This document shows positions 44,401 through 54,264 of a DNA stretch of 64,000 nt, piece by piece. Each line of letters opens with the position of its first letter. Positions within the stretch are counted from its first letter, which is position 1. Under the pieces are notes generated by a model. That model did not search any database. It was not told the DNA's origin and saw only the letters and a program-made list of their open reading frames with translations. The position numbers and the translations under genes were made by a program. The DNA is from Niallia circulans (GTDB lineage: Bacteria; Bacillota; Bacilli; Bacillales; Cytobacillaceae): the NCBI RefSeq assembly GCF_007273535.1, contig NZ_RIBP01000004.1, positions 1,464,001 to 1,528,000 on the forward strand. The letters are read 5' to 3'.

Positions 44401-45324
44401 ATGAAGAAAAAAGTCCTGATAACAATCGGCTCTATTATTGCCGTGCTTGTACTGGGAATTGGTGGATATGCAGCCTATCTTTATCATTACGTGCAAAAGA
44501 CTGCAGACAAGATGTATGAGCCAGTGGCAGAAGAGGATCAATCTGCGGCAAAACAGAGAGAAACAAACCTCTCTAATAAAAAGCCAATTTCGATTTTATT
44601 GATGGGTGTGGATGAGCGAGAAGGAGATGTTGGCCGTTCTGACACGCTTATGGTGATGACAGTTAATCCGAAAACAGAAAAAATGCAAATCGTTAGCATT
44701 CCAAGGGATACAAAAACAGAAATTATCGGTGAAGGCAAAACGACAAAAATCAATGCAGCTTACGCATATGGCGGTGTGAAGATGGCATTTGATACAGTCG
44801 AGAACTTCACAGGCATTGATATTGACTATTATGCACAAGTGAATATGGAAGCATTAAGTGACCTTGTAGATGCAGTTGGCGGAATTACTGTGAACAATGA
44901 ACTTGACTGGATTGATGAAGGCTATTATAAAAAAGGCTATCATTATGAGGAAGGAAACATCCAGCTAGATGGTCCGAAAGCTCTCGGTTATGTTCGTATG
45001 CGTCATCTTGATCCAAATGGTGACTTTGGTCGGAATGAGCGCCAGCGTAAAGTGCTGACAGCAATTATCAATAAAGCGGCAAGTATTTCATCCGTGTCTA
45101 AATTTGATGATATATTAAATGTACTTGGCAGCAATGTTAAAACAAACATGACTTTTGATGAAATGATGGATATTCAAAAGAACTATCGTGGTGCAAGAAA
45201 TAATATTGAACAGTATGAGGTCACAGGAACAGGTGATACTTCAACAGGCACCTATTACTTAGTCGTTTCAGATGAAGAAAAACAAAAAGTACATGATATG
45301 CTTGCAGATAATTTAGAACAGTAA
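44401..45324 (+). CDS. LytR-CpsA-Psr (LCP) family protein
   Basis: Cell-wall polymer ligase of 307 residues. One N-terminal helix (about 5-27, VLITIGSIIAVLVLGIGGYAAYLY) anchors the LCP domain outside. The LCP motifs are LLMGVDEREGDVGRSDTLMVMT, IVSIPRDTKTEI, and YVRMRHLDPNGDFGRNERQRKVL with the catalytic Arg/Asp residues. LCP enzymes transfer wall teichoic acid or other undecaprenyl-linked polymers onto peptidoglycan. The start is ATG 44401; an ATG at 44326 would add an unlikely leader. A close paralogue is at 61763-62692 near the tag genes. This copy lies alone. Confidence 0.92.
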   Translation: MKKKVLITIGSIIAVLVLGIGGYAAYLYHYVQKTADKMYEPVAEEDQSAAKQRETNLSNKKPISILLMGVDEREGDVGRSDTLMVMTVNPKTEKMQIVSIPRDTKTEIIGEGKTTKINAAYAYGGVKMAFDTVENFTGIDIDYYAQVNMEALSDLVDAVGGITVNNELDWIDEGYYKKGYHYEEGNIQLDGPKALGYVRMRHLDPNGDFGRNERQRKVLTAIINKAASISSVSKFDDILNVLGSNVKTNMTFDEMMDIQKNYRGARNNIEQYEVTGTGDTSTGTYYLVVSDEEKQKVHDMLADNLEQ

Positions 45325-45325
45325 A

Positions 45326-45348
45326 GGGGCGGGAAACCGCTCCTTTTT
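45326..45348 (+). terminator. Rho-independent terminator of the first LCP gene
   Basis: GGGGCGG and CCGCTCC form the stem around GAAA, followed by TTTTTG, directly after the stop codon. Confidence 0.82.
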
Positions 45349-45701
45349 GTTATGTGTTATAAACTAATTCAGTTGTAAATTATGGTAGTATGAGCATCTC
45401 CAAGGGGTGCTGCATGGACAATCTGTTAAAATGGAACAGAACTTAATTAATCAAACAAGTAAATAAACATGCAACAGGTGAGGCAGAGGTCTTTAATGCC
45501 TGCATTCGAGCTCCTTGATAATTCTTAATTTGAAGGCGGTAAGCAATAGAAAAGATGTAGTAAAACAAGCTTTTGTTATTGGCCAGTGGAAAAATAACAA
45601 AAGCTTGAGAAGACAGGAGCTGGATGAAGCGTTTATAGCTCTCATATTCAAGCAATCATAAATTAGAAGCTTGCCTGATAAGCTAAAAGGAGGATTTCAT
45701 T
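45349..45701 (+). other. Structured 350-base leader region of the aldehyde dehydrogenase operon
   Basis: No convincing gene is present. The region has nested complementary segments: AGGCA/TGCCT near 45482-45502; AGCTCCT (about 45510) with AGGAGCT (about 45616); and inside that a perfect 15-bp hairpin with arms at 45566-45580 and 45593-45607. This could be a structured leader RNA. It does not match any riboswitch core I know; a search for the lysine L-box failed. A 70-codon minus-strand frame covers the same bases but looks non-coding. Confidence 0.4.
45566..45607. repeat. Perfect 15-bp inverted repeat in the leader region
   Basis: CAAGCTTTTGTTATT (45566-45580) and its exact reverse complement (45593-45607) enclose GGCCAGTGGAAA. 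No T run follows on either strand, so it is not a standard terminator. It lies about 95 bases before the aldehyde dehydrogenase start. Confidence 0.75.
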
Positions 45702-47135
45702 ATGTTATATATAAATGGAGAATGGGTTGAGGCAAATAGCGGTGAAACGTATCCTGTCCTTAACCCTGCGACAGGGGAGCTTATTGAGGAAACAGCAAAA
45801 GGCGGAAAAAAAGACGCGAAAGCAGCAATAGTTGCTGCAAAAGAGGCATTGTCTGCCTGGTCAAAGCTAACTGCAAAGGACAGATATGTATATATAAAGA
45901 AGGCAGCAGATATCCTTCGTTCTCGTGTTGATTCCTTGTCGAAAACAATTACGATGGAAATGGGGAAACCATTAGCTGAAAGTGCTGGTGAAGTACAGCT
46001 TGCGGCAGAATATCTTGATTGGTATGCAGAAGAGGGAAAACGTATATATGGTGATACTGTTCCGTCTAGTTCACCGACGAAAAGAATTCTTGTGTTAAGA
46101 CAGCCAGTCGGCGTAGTTGGCGCGATAACACCTTGGAATTTTCCGATTGCCATGATTGCAAGAAAAATAGCCCCGGCACTTGCGGCAGGCTGTACGGTTG
46201 TGATAAAGCCGGCAGAGTCAACACCTTTGACTGCTATTGAAGTGTTAAAGGCATTTCATGATGCCGGATTGCCAAAGGGTGTATTGAATCTTGTTCATGG
46301 TATGCCACAGGAAATTGGTGACGCCATGATGGAAAGCCCAGATGTTCGTAAAATTACATTTACAGGCTCCACAAGGGTTGGGAAGGAGCTTGCAAAACGA
46401 GCGGCAGATACAATGAAAAAAATCTCGATGGAACTTGGTGGACATGCTCCATTCCTTATCTTTGAAGATGCAGATCTTGAGAAGGCGGCAGAGGGTGTGA
46501 TTGCAAGTAAATTCCGGAATGCTGGTCAAACTTGTGTTTGTACAAACCGTGTATATGTACAAAAGAACATTAGTGAGCAATTTGCAGACATCCTGACAAA
46601 AAAGATGTCCAAGCTTGTTGTTGGAAATGGTTTAGATACAGGCATTACAATTGGTCCGCTAATTAATGAAAATGCTGTGAAGAAGACGATTGAACATGTT
46701 GAGGATTCGATTCAAAAAGGAGCAAAGCTGTTAGCCGGCGGTAAAAAGCCTGAAGGTGAACAATTTAAAAATGGCTACTTCTATGAACCGACGATTCTTG
46801 CACATGCAACACATGACATGAAAATAGCAACAGAGGAAACGTTTGGTCCTGTTGCGCCTCTGTTTGATTTTGAAACAGAAGAGGAAGCAGTGGCACTTGC
46901 TAACAATACTGTATATGGTCTTGCTGCTTATTTCTATACGAATGATGTTTCCCGGATTTTCCGAGTTTCTGAAGGCTTAGAGTATGGCATTATCGGCATT
47001 AACGATCCTCTTCCAACAGTTGCACAAGCACCATTTGGAGGCGTGAAGGAATCTGGGGTTGGCCGTGAAGGCGGAAAATATGGGATTGAGGATTATTTAG
47101 AATATAAATACTTGTCCCTTGAGTTAAATATATAA
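45702..47135 (+). CDS. gabD: NAD(P)-dependent aldehyde dehydrogenase, succinate-semialdehyde dehydrogenase type
   Basis: Aldehyde dehydrogenase of 477 residues. It has PWNFPIAMIARKIAPALAAGCTVVIKPA (cofactor binding), FTGSTRVGKEL, catalytic Glu in MELGGHAPF and catalytic Cys near residue 279 in NAGQTCVCTNRVYV, plus PFGGVKESGVGREGG near the C terminus. The motifs fit the GabD/succinate-semialdehyde group. It starts at ATG 45702 behind AAAGGAGG. The isochorismatase-fold hydrolase gene follows 160 bases later and may be in the same catabolic route. No GABA aminotransferase is nearby, so GabD is the best family call, not a proven function. Confidence 0.85.
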   Translation: MLYINGEWVEANSGETYPVLNPATGELIEETAKGGKKDAKAAIVAAKEALSAWSKLTAKDRYVYIKKAADILRSRVDSLSKTITMEMGKPLAESAGEVQLAAEYLDWYAEEGKRIYGDTVPSSSPTKRILVLRQPVGVVGAITPWNFPIAMIARKIAPALAAGCTVVIKPAESTPLTAIEVLKAFHDAGLPKGVLNLVHGMPQEIGDAMMESPDVRKITFTGSTRVGKELAKRAADTMKKISMELGGHAPFLIFEDADLEKAAEGVIASKFRNAGQTCVCTNRVYVQKNISEQFADILTKKMSKLVVGNGLDTGITIGPLINENAVKKTIEHVEDSIQKGAKLLAGGKKPEGEQFKNGYFYEPTILAHATHDMKIATEETFGPVAPLFDFETEEEAVALANNTVYGLAAYFYTNDVSRIFRVSEGLEYGIIGINDPLPTVAQAPFGGVKESGVGREGGKYGIEDYLEYKYLSLELNI

Positions 47136-47295
47136 ATTTTTATGCTGATTGAATACAACTGCAGCTTCCTGTGAAGAAGGCGATTGTTTTCAATCAGCTT
47201 ATTTTTGTTTTGTGCCTAACGGGGATACAGAATTGCCTTTAACAAATACTACAAAGGAGCATTGCTCAAAATCTTGTAACGAGAGGATGAATAGG

Positions 47296-47910
47296 ATGAG
47301 TGTAGAATGGAATCCAGCTCGAAGTGCGCTTGTGATTGTAGACGTGCAAAATGATTATTGTCATAAAGACGGCAGTATAGCGAAGCAAGGATTGGATGTT
47401 TCAATGGCTGAACAAATGCTGCCAAACTTAAAACAAATGATACGTGCATGCAAGGAAAACAACGTGCCGGTTATCTACATTCAGACAATTCATGAAGACA
47501 GCACCGATTCAAAAATCTGGGTGAAAAGATTAAAGAACAAAAGCCAAAAGGATCTGTGCCGAAAGAATACTTGGGGATCTGAGTTCTTTCACTTGGCTCC
47601 AGAAGAAGGGGATGTCATCGTAATAAAGCATCGTTACAGTGCCTTTATTAATACAAGATTTGACAGTGTTCTGCGTGCAATGGAGATTGATACATTGCTT
47701 ATGGCAGGTGTTAGTACGAATATATGTGTGGAATCAACTGCACGGGATGGGTTTATGCTCGACTATGATATTCTGTTATTGTCTGACTGCACAGGTGCCT
47801 TTACTCGTGAGGAGTATGATATGTCATTAAAGACAATTAATCAGTTTTTTGGGAGTGTAACAAGCTCTGCAGAAATCATGGAAAGCTTGAAGCAGGAAGT
47901 TCAGGTTTAA
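47296..47910 (+). CDS. Isochorismatase-family cysteine hydrolase
   Basis: Hydrolase of 204 residues. The catalytic triad is visible: Asp in IVDVQNDY, Lys in VIKHRYSAF and Cys in GVSTNICVESTARDG. The TNICVEST version of the cysteine motif occurs in ureidoacrylate or biuret amidohydrolase-like members. The start is ATG 47296, nine bases after GAGAGG; the open frame reaching 47149 would add a 49-residue leader full of Cys that lacks support. It lies 160 bases after the aldehyde dehydrogenase gene on the same strand, so both may act on one nitrogen- or amide-bearing substrate. Confidence 0.85.
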   Translation: MSVEWNPARSALVIVDVQNDYCHKDGSIAKQGLDVSMAEQMLPNLKQMIRACKENNVPVIYIQTIHEDSTDSKIWVKRLKNKSQKDLCRKNTWGSEFFHLAPEEGDVIVIKHRYSAFINTRFDSVLRAMEIDTLLMAGVSTNICVESTARDGFMLDYDILLLSDCTGAFTREEYDMSLKTINQFFGSVTSSAEIMESLKQEVQV

Positions 47911-47946
47911 CTGTTCGTCTATTCTGATAGACGGCAAAGAAACAAG

Positions 47947-47979
47947 AAAAACCCACAAGGCAATTTGCTTTGTGGGTTA
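47947..47979. terminator. Bidirectional hairpin between hydrolase and chemoreceptor genes
   Basis: AACCCACAA and TTGTGGGTT form the stem, with GGC/GCT pairing inside. The minus-strand reading ends in TTTTTCTTG, so it mainly terminates the chemoreceptor gene. Confidence 0.82.
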
Positions 47980-47989
47980 CTTACATAAA

Positions 47990-49690
47990 TTAGATTCTAA
48001 AACGATTTACAACCGTCATCAGCTCTTCAGCCATGCCAGCCAATACTTGTGCGGAAGCCTTGATTTCCTCCATGGAAGCCAATTGTTCTTCGGTCGATGA
48101 AGCAACCTCTTCTGTATTATTGCCGTTAACCTTTGATAAGGAAGCAATCTCATCAGCAGATGCTGAAGCACCCTGTACATATGAAGCGATTTGCTGGATT
48201 GTTGCCGTAACCTCTTTAATTTTTGGTGTCACCTTTTGGGTGCTGTTCAGAATTTCGCCAAATGTATCAGCCGTTTCTGTTGAGATTTTAACACCGTTCT
48301 CTGCTTGAGATTTTGCTTCATTTAACAAATTCACTGATTCGGCAGTATCTTTTTGAATACCGCTTAATAGTCTAGAAATATCCTTTGCAGAAACTTGCGA
48401 TTGCTCGGCAAGCTTACGCACTTCGTCAGCGACAACTGCGAAGCCTTTGCCATTCTCACCTGCTCTTGCCGCCTCTATGGCAGCATTCAGGGCAAGGAGG
48501 TTTGTCTGTTCGGCGATATTGCTGATAATATCAATGATAGACCCAATTTCCTTTGATCTTTCTGATAAGGAAGCAATGACAGTGTTGGAACGATTAACGG
48601 AATTAGAGATAGATTCCATTTGTGCCAAGTTGCTGCTAATAGAATTAGAGCCTTTTTCCGCATTGTCTGAAGCAGTTTTAGAAAGCTCGGAAACAGCCTC
48701 CGTATCTTTTTCGATTTTCTGGATGCCATCAAGAATATTAAATAAAGAGCTTGAGTTATCATCTGTTTTTGACATAGTGATCTCTGTTCCGCTGGCAATT
48801 TGCTGGATAGAAGAAGTGATATTTTCTGCTGCCCGTGCCGATTGGTCTGCACTTGCATTGAGCTGTTCTGCAGATGAAGCAACATGGTCTGCGTTGCTTG
48901 CAATTTTCGTTATCATGTCTTTTAAGCTGTCTTGCATTTGTGTAAATGATTCATTTAAATGGTATATTTCATCTTTATTTTTAAGCTGCATTGGCTCAGT
49001 ATTCAAATCACCATCTGCAACCTTTTGCATTTTAGTTTTCAGCTTGCTGATTGGTCTTACAATGAACAGCGATTGAATAACACCAGCAGCAATAGCTATA
49101 ACTGTTGCTGCAATACTGATAATCAGAATGAACAGTGTACGGTGCTGTGAATCTTCTTGAGCCGCCGCCATTTTCGGTTCTAAAATATCATTGTTAAGCC
49201 ATGTTATTAAGGCTGTTGTTCTATCTGTTAAGTTGTTTGAAATCGGTTCAAGTGCTTCTAGACCGTCCGCAATCGCAGCTGTCTTATTTGTGGACGAGCT
49301 TGACAGGCTGTTCATACTGGAATTAGCTTTTTGGAAGTAATCAGCGTTTAGCTCCTCGATTTGATTCAGTCTGTCCTTTGTTTCCTTAAGTGTTGCAAGC
49401 TTTTTACCCTGCTCAACAAGGTTCTTAATATTGCTGTTTGCACCGTTGAGCTGACTTTTTAACTCTGGAGTTTCATAAAGCATAAACCCTCTGTAGCTGG
49501 CAACCTGTGTTGCTGTATTTGTTTTGATTTGTTCGCTGATTGAACGCAGCTCTTCAACAGTGTTTATAAGATAAACAAAGGACTCCTCAGTTTTCTTAGA
49601 GCTAGTGTAAGAGTAATAGGAAGCAATGCTGAAGATGAGCGAAACGATAATAAAGCTTCCGATAAGTTTTTGTCTAATGCTTATATTCAT
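47990..49690 (-). CDS. Membrane-bound methyl-accepting chemotaxis protein
   Basis: Chemoreceptor of 566 residues. Helix 1 (about 10-28) and helix 2 (about 185-207) enclose a four-helix-bundle sensor domain (4HB_MCP type). A HAMP segment follows ([23 protein letters not shown]), then the signalling domain with tip [38 protein letters not shown]. The start is ATG 49690 behind AAAAGGAGAAGG; the extension to 49747 lacks support. It lacks the pentapeptide tether for CheR. The ligand is not known. Confidence 0.92.
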   Translation of the reverse strand: MNISIRQKLIGSFIIVSLIFSIASYYSYTSSKKTEESFVYLINTVEELRSISEQIKTNTATQVASYRGFMLYETPELKSQLNGANSNIKNLVEQGKKLATLKETKDRLNQIEELNADYFQKANSSMNSLSSSSTNKTAAIADGLEALEPISNNLTDRTTALITWLNNDILEPKMAAAQEDSQHRTLFILIISIAATVIAIAAGVIQSLFIVRPISKLKTKMQKVADGDLNTEPMQLKNKDEIYHLNESFTQMQDSLKDMITKIASNADHVASSAEQLNASADQSARAAENITSSIQQIASGTEITMSKTDDNSSSLFNILDGIQKIEKDTEAVSELSKTASDNAEKGSNSISSNLAQMESISNSVNRSNTVIASLSERSKEIGSIIDIISNIAEQTNLLALNAAIEAARAGENGKGFAVVADEVRKLAEQSQVSAKDISRLLSGIQKDTAESVNLLNEAKSQAENGVKISTETADTFGEILNSTQKVTPKIKEVTATIQQIASYVQGASASADEIASLSKVNGNNTEEVASSTEEQLASMEEIKASAQVLAGMAEELMTVVNRFRI

Positions 49691-49939
49691 AACCTGTCCT
49701 TCTCCTTTTAAAATATGAAATCTGGGAAATGATAACAAGCTGACCATCTATAAATTAATCGGAAATAGACCGTTAGACACTTGTTTCATTTCTTTATTGT
49801 CCATTCTATATCGGCGGAATTTCTGGAATTTTAAGCCTTTTTATCAATCTAAAAAACAAAAAATACAGAAGCATTTAATAGAAGGAATTTTTTTTTGTAA
49901 AAGGGGTATAGAAGAGCTATAGAGGGGGAGTGGGTTAAA

Positions 49940-50449
49940 ATGGCAAGAGATGTTACATTGTATTATTTTGAACCAAGTGGCTTTATTCCTAATAATCCAA
50001 CATTCCCTGTTCTTCACTATAAGCAGGTACTCAAACATAATGAGCACAATATCGGCAAGATATTTCGCTCTCATAATTGGCGGAACAGCTGGGTGGATGG
50101 CATCTTTTCCTATCATCACTATCATAGTAATTCGCATGAGACACTTGGAATTATGAAGGGCTCTGCACTGTTGCAACTTGGCGGGGAACATGGGAGCAAA
50201 GTGATTCTGAACGCTGGTGATGTACTGGTAATTCCAGCGGGAACAGGGCATAAGAAGCTGTCTGGCACACCAGATCTGCAGGTGATTGGAGCATATCCAA
50301 ATGGACAGCATTATAATACAAAAAAGGATACAGAGGAAGACTTTCTTCATTCCCCGGAAGAAATTGAAAATGCCCCATTTCCTCTTGAGGACCCTGTATT
50401 TGGTGTGCGTGGTCCATTAACAGAAATTTGGAAAAGAAATCAGGAGTAA
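49940..50449 (+). CDS. Cupin-domain protein (YjlB type)
   Basis: A 169-residue cupin. The metal-binding motif is visible as HHYHSNSHETLGIMKG followed by GDVLVIPAGTGHKKL. It matches B. subtilis YjlB in length and in VTLYYFEPSGFIPNNP at the N terminus. The start is ATG 49940 behind GGGGGAGTGGG. YjlB function is not known; in B. subtilis it sits near hexuronate-use genes, but here it stands alone. Confidence 0.85.
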   Translation: MARDVTLYYFEPSGFIPNNPTFPVLHYKQVLKHNEHNIGKIFRSHNWRNSWVDGIFSYHHYHSNSHETLGIMKGSALLQLGGEHGSKVILNAGDVLVIPAGTGHKKLSGTPDLQVIGAYPNGQHYNTKKDTEEDFLHSPEEIENAPFPLEDPVFGVRGPLTEIWKRNQE

Positions 50450-50463
50450 ATACCTAATTAATA

Positions 50464-50501
50464 AAAGGGAAAACAGTTGTTTATACCCCTGATTTCCCTT
50501 T
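50464..50501 (+). terminator. Possible terminator hairpin after the cupin gene
   Basis: AAAGGGAAAACAG pairs with CTGATTTCCCTTT with one mismatch. Only ACATAAATA follows, so it lacks a good T run and may be weak. Confidence 0.5.
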
Positions 50502-50570
50502 ACATAAATACATAATTTAGGTAATGTTAAGGTAGGCAAAAATATTATTCAAAGGTGGGAATCTGGCTAT

Positions 50571-52307
50571 ATGGTGTATCAAGATATAGTAGAAAAATGG
50601 GCTAGTTTTCAAGATTTAGAACCAAACTTAAAAACGCAATTACAAGAATTGCAAAAATCTGAAAAACAGCTTGAGGATAGCTTTTACAAGCATCTAGAAT
50701 TTGGCACTGGCGGTATGCGCGGTGAACTTGGACCGGGAATTAACCGTATGAACATTTATACAGTGCGCAAGGCTGCCCAAGGATTGGGGAAATACATACA
50801 AGAACAAGGCAAAGAGGCAATGAACCGCGGTGTAGCAGTTGCTTATGACTCTCGCCACCAATCACCAGAATTTGCTTTGGAAGTTGCAAAAGTAGTGGGC
50901 AAGCTTGGTATCAAATCTTATGTATTCGAAGAGCTTCGTCCAACCCCTGAGTTATCATATGCAGTGCGGCACCTAAATACATTTGCTGGTGTTGTTATCA
51001 CTGCAAGCCATAATCCGCCTGAATATAATGGCTTTAAAGCATATGGAGAAGACGGGGGACAACTGCCTCCAGAAGCTGCAGATGTTATTATTAAATATGT
51101 GAACGCAGTAGAAAATGAGCTTACGATTGAAGTGCTTGAAGAAAAAGAGCTTTTAGATCAAGGCTTATTGACATATATAGGTGCAGATGTTGATGCAGCG
51201 TATGTGGAGCAATTGAAGACAATTCAGCTTAATAAGCTTCCTGAAGCTGAAGACTTAAAAATCGTCTTTACTCCATTGCACGGTACGGCAAACAAACCAG
51301 TGCGTGCGGGCCTGCAAGCATTTGGTTTTGGCAATGTAACAGTTGTTAAAGAGCAAGAACTGCCAGATGCTAACTTCTCAACAGTAAAGTCACCAAACCC
51401 GGAAGAGCATGCTGCATTTGAGATTGCTATCCGCTACGGAAAGGAAATCGATGCAGATATCCTTTTAGGAACAGATCCAGATGCAGACCGTCTTGGTGTT
51501 GCTGTGAAGGACTTGAATGGTGAGTATACAGTTCTTACTGGTAACCAATTAGGAGCATTGATGCTGGAATACTTGCTTTCAGAGAAAAAAGCAAAAGGTA
51601 TTCTTCCTGAAAATGGTATTGTTATTAAAACAATCGTAACATCTGAAATCGGCAGAACGATTGCAGAAGCTTACGGTATTCCAACACTTGATACATTGAC
51701 TGGCTTCAAATTCATTGGCGAAAAAATCAAAGAATTTGAACAGACAAATCAACATAATTTCCTATTCGGTTATGAGGAGAGCTATGGTTACTTGATCGGT
51801 GACTTTGTCCGTGATAAAGATGCAGTCCAATCTGCTATTTTCGCAGCTGAGGTTGCAGCTTACTACAAAGCAAAAGGCATGACAATGTTTGAAGGCCTAC
51901 TTGAAGTATTTGGTAAGTACGGCTTCTATCAAGAAGGGCTTGAATCGTTAACACTTAAAGGTAAAGATGGTGCGGAACAAATTTCCTACATCATGGATAC
52001 CTTCCGTCAAGATCCTATTTCAGAAGTAAAAGGCTTGCAAGTAGTTGCAATCGAAGATTATCAAACAAGCAAAAGAACAGAAAGCGTGAAGGAAATATTA
52101 ATCGACCTTCCAAAATCAAATGTTATCAAGTACTATTTGGAAGATGGTTCTTGGTTCTGCTTACGTCCATCAGGAACAGAACCAAAAGCTAAATTCTATT
52201 TCAGTGTTACTAGCCCATCTCTTGAAGAGAGCCAAGCAAAACTAGCTGAGCTGAAGGCTGGTGTGATGGATAAGGTACAAGCAGTTATCGCATCATACGA
52301 GCAATAA
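50571..52307 (+). CDS. pgcA: Alpha-phosphoglucomutase (phospho-sugar mutase)
   Basis: Mutase of 578 residues that interconverts glucose-6-phosphate and glucose-1-phosphate, supplying GalU for UDP-glucose. The phosphoserine is near residue 146 in [20 protein letters not shown]; the metal loop is [11 protein letters not shown]; the sugar loop is GYEESYGYL; and the phosphate site is [13 protein letters not shown]. Length matches B. subtilis PgcA (581). The start is ATG 50571; the AGGTGG site is 12 bases upstream, so GTG 50574 cannot be excluded. A strong terminator follows. Confidence 0.94.
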   Translation: MVYQDIVEKWASFQDLEPNLKTQLQELQKSEKQLEDSFYKHLEFGTGGMRGELGPGINRMNIYTVRKAAQGLGKYIQEQGKEAMNRGVAVAYDSRHQSPEFALEVAKVVGKLGIKSYVFEELRPTPELSYAVRHLNTFAGVVITASHNPPEYNGFKAYGEDGGQLPPEAADVIIKYVNAVENELTIEVLEEKELLDQGLLTYIGADVDAAYVEQLKTIQLNKLPEAEDLKIVFTPLHGTANKPVRAGLQAFGFGNVTVVKEQELPDANFSTVKSPNPEEHAAFEIAIRYGKEIDADILLGTDPDADRLGVAVKDLNGEYTVLTGNQLGALMLEYLLSEKKAKGILPENGIVIKTIVTSEIGRTIAEAYGIPTLDTLTGFKFIGEKIKEFEQTNQHNFLFGYEESYGYLIGDFVRDKDAVQSAIFAAEVAAYYKAKGMTMFEGLLEVFGKYGFYQEGLESLTLKGKDGAEQISYIMDTFRQDPISEVKGLQVVAIEDYQTSKRTESVKEILIDLPKSNVIKYYLEDGSWFCLRPSGTEPKAKFYFSVTSPSLEESQAKLAELKAGVMDKVQAVIASYEQ

Positions 52308-52313
52308 GAGGAA

Positions 52314-52348
52314 AGCGGATAAAGCATATAGCTTTATCCGCTTTTTTG
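52314..52348 (+). terminator. Rho-independent terminator of pgcA
   Basis: AGCGGATAAAGC and GCTTTATCCGCT form a 12-bp stem around ATATA, followed by TTTTTG. Confidence 0.93.
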
Positions 52349-52529
52349 TGCGCAAAAAAAGATTGTTGATTGTTGAGGTTTGCCTGTCATTACCCTTCCA
52401 AGTTTAAATAATCTATAAAAGAAACATGAGTTTTCAATTAGCTAACTTTTGTGTTGTTAATGATTGACGGTTTTTCAATAAGCTCCCTATTTAGTATGAT
52501 AAGCTTGCTAGGAAGAAAGGGGTGATCTA

Positions 52530-52874
52530 TTGGTAAATCAAGTGACATTAGTTGGAAGATTGACTCGTGATCCTGAATTAAAGCTGACTCAAGCAGGCAC
52601 TTCTGTCACTAATATTACGCTTGCAGTTAAGCGAAATTACAGAAATCAAGCAGGTGAGTATGAAGCAGATTTTATTTCATGCATCTTCTGGAACAAAGCA
52701 GCAGAGCATATTGTACATTATTGCCATAAGGGCTTGTTAATTGCCATTATCGGCAGTATCCAGACTAGGAATTATGAAAATCAAGAAGGAAAAAGAATTT
52801 ATGTGACAGAAGTTGCTGCTGAGTACTTTCGGTTTTTAGAGCCGAAAAGGGAAGAACAGCTCATTACCATTTAA
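52530..52874 (+). CDS. ssbB: Single-stranded DNA-binding protein SsbB
   Basis: SSB of 114 residues: an OB fold with VTLVGRLTRDPELKLTQAGTSV, FISCIFWNKAAEH and GSIQTRNYENQEGKRIYVTEV. It lacks the long flexible tail with the acidic DDDLPF end found in essential SsbA, which identifies it as the short competence-type SsbB (B. subtilis 113 residues), used to protect incoming DNA during transformation. The start is TTG 52530 behind AAAGGGGTGAT. A clear ComK box was not found in the 180-base leader. The 54-residue gene follows. Confidence 0.9.
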   Translation: MVNQVTLVGRLTRDPELKLTQAGTSVTNITLAVKRNYRNQAGEYEADFISCIFWNKAAEHIVHYCHKGLLIAIIGSIQTRNYENQEGKRIYVTEVAAEYFRFLEPKREEQLITI

Positions 52875-52913
52875 ATTTACATTTTTACTAATATGAGAAT
52901 AGGAGGTGACAAA

Positions 52914-53078
52914 ATGAAGAGCAGTAGTGACAACATGTCAGATTTGCTGTCAGCTCTAATATCAATGCAAGCGAAAACCATTAAGCAAATGGAACAGCAA
53001 AATGTTCGTATTCGGCAATTAGAATTTGTAATTCAAGAGGAATTCTCCAGAACGCAACGCTCCGTGCCAACACTCTAA
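52914..53078 (+). CDS. Small coiled-coil protein downstream of ssbB (54 aa)
   Basis: A 54-residue protein starting at ATG 52914, six bases after AGGAGGTG. It begins MKSSSDNMSDLLSALISMQA and is predicted to be one long amphipathic helix (KTIKQMEQQNVRIRQLEFVI). It follows ssbB by 39 bases and shares its transcript. I recognise no family. The optimal ribosome binding site makes it a good gene candidate. Confidence 0.68.
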   Translation: MKSSSDNMSDLLSALISMQAKTIKQMEQQNVRIRQLEFVIQEEFSRTQRSVPTL

Positions 53079-53193
53079 ACCAACTTTTTCCCAATTCAAG
53101 AATACAAACTATTTCCCCGTTTTAAAAATCTTCGTAAAACATATTCACTTTCTATAGAGAATCAAGCCAATTCCCCATATTCTCCTCACACTT

Positions 53194-53218
53194 AAAGCGT
53201 CCTGCAAGACGCTTTTTC
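53194..53218 (+). terminator. Terminator of the ssbB transcript; remaining intergenic stretch
   Basis: AAAGCGTC and GACGCTTT enclose CTGCAA and are followed by TTC-rich DNA. The rest of the 300 bases between 53079 and 53382 is AT-rich and shows no gene, repeat or RNA motif. Confidence 0.82.
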
Positions 53219-53382
53219 TATTATATAAATATAATGCTATTTTTAGATTCGTGCCTTTATTCTTAATTGTAAAAATCTTTAATTGATATATGTGAGAGTT
53301 ATATGGTAGATTAGTATGGCTGGTATTTAGTGGAGCGAATTATATATGTAAATAGTATTTTATTTTGACAGGAGGGTTTCTT

Positions 53383-54264
53383 TTGAGGATGCTTAAGGGT
53401 CCTTTCATCCATTTGCTCAGCTTTTTCTTTTTGCTTTGCTTGGCTGCGTTTCCTCTTGTTTTATCTAGTGCAGAGGATGGAAGCATTTTATTTAATTTCT
53501 TAGGCATGTTTGCCATTATAAAAACATTTATTATTGGGCTTTTTACAGGAGATGCTTTTTATTTTATTCAGGGCGATCGGACTGTACTTATATTTTCCGT
53601 AATAGGAGCTAGTTTTGCTTCGTCCTTTTATTACTTAATTATGGCAGGAGTAGTTGTGCTCAGCCTAACCTTCCTGTTTGGCATTTGGTTTTGGAAGTTG
53701 AATGAACGCTTTTTTGGTAAGATAATCAGCCTGTTGGGAATATTGCCCGATTTTATTTTGATCTTGCTGCTGCAGCTTCTTGTTACGGTAGTATATAAAA
53801 GCTCTGGAATTAAGCTTGCGAAGGTTGCTTCCTTTAATTCTGATAACATGGCTGTATTGCTGCCAGTTATCACATTAATAATAATCCCGCTATTGTATGC
53901 AGTAAAAGCACTAAATGAAAAAACAAAGGATGTGCTGACACAGGATTATATCCTGACAGCAATTGCAAAAGGAATTAAGAAAAAGGACATTTATCTTTAT
54001 CATGTAACTACAAATGTTACTCCATATTTAAAAGCAGATATGCATAAAGTGTTGGCAATCATGATCAGCAATCTGTTCATTGTGGAATATTTATTTAATT
54101 TAAACGGGATTACCGCTCTTTTCTTTCAGACACAAGCTTATTTTGGGTATCAATATAATTTGGTCATTTTCTGTCTGGTTGCATTATTCCTTCTGTATGG
54201 CGCAGTTTTTTTCTTATTGTACATGCTCATTATTCTGATAGAAAGGATCTTGAAATATGATTAA
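53383..54264 (+). CDS. Peptide/nickel-type ABC transporter permease (orphan, first)
   Basis: Membrane protein of 293 residues with six to seven helices, weakly resembling DppB/OppB permeases. The EAA-like loop is DYILTAIAKGIKKKDIYLYHVTTNVTPY, a degenerate form of EAA---G. The start is TTG 53383, six bases after AGGAGGG. It overlaps the second permease by eight bases. No ATPase or binding protein is adjacent, so the pair must use shared subunits or is specialised. The gene is read as a DppB-like subunit with moderate certainty. Confidence 0.75.
   Translation: MRMLKGPFIHLLSFFFLLCLAAFPLVLSSAEDGSILFNFLGMFAIIKTFIIGLFTGDAFYFIQGDRTVLIFSVIGASFASSFYYLIMAGVVVLSLTFLFGIWFWKLNERFFGKIISLLGILPDFILILLLQLLVTVVYKSSGIKLAKVASFNSDNMAVLLPVITLIIIPLLYAVKALNEKTKDVLTQDYILTAIAKGIKKKDIYLYHVTTNVTPYLKADMHKVLAIMISNLFIVEYLFNLNGITALFFQTQAYFGYQYNLVIFCLVALFLLYGAVFFLLYMLIILIERILKYD

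Noticed and set aside
45443..45655. Minus-strand frame of 70 codons
   Set aside because: It crosses the perfect hairpin and nested arms, has no good ribosome binding site and shows no protein family features; the region reads better as structured DNA or RNA.
45440..45701. Lysine riboswitch (L-box)
   Set aside because: AGAGG near 45487 looks like the L-box start, but the AGTA, GCCGAAG and GCTGG blocks are not found in order.
47149..47295. N-terminal extension of the isochorismatase-family protein
   Set aside because: The extra 49 residues are Cys-rich and unlike the family, and the good ribosome binding site is placed for ATG 47296.
48447..49076. Plus-strand frame of 209 codons
   Set aside because: Shadow of the chemoreceptor gene; long only because of that gene's codon use.
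52380..52529. ComK box upstream of ssbB
   Set aside because: A- and T-runs exist, but no pair of AAAA-N5-TTTT boxes with the right spacing was found.
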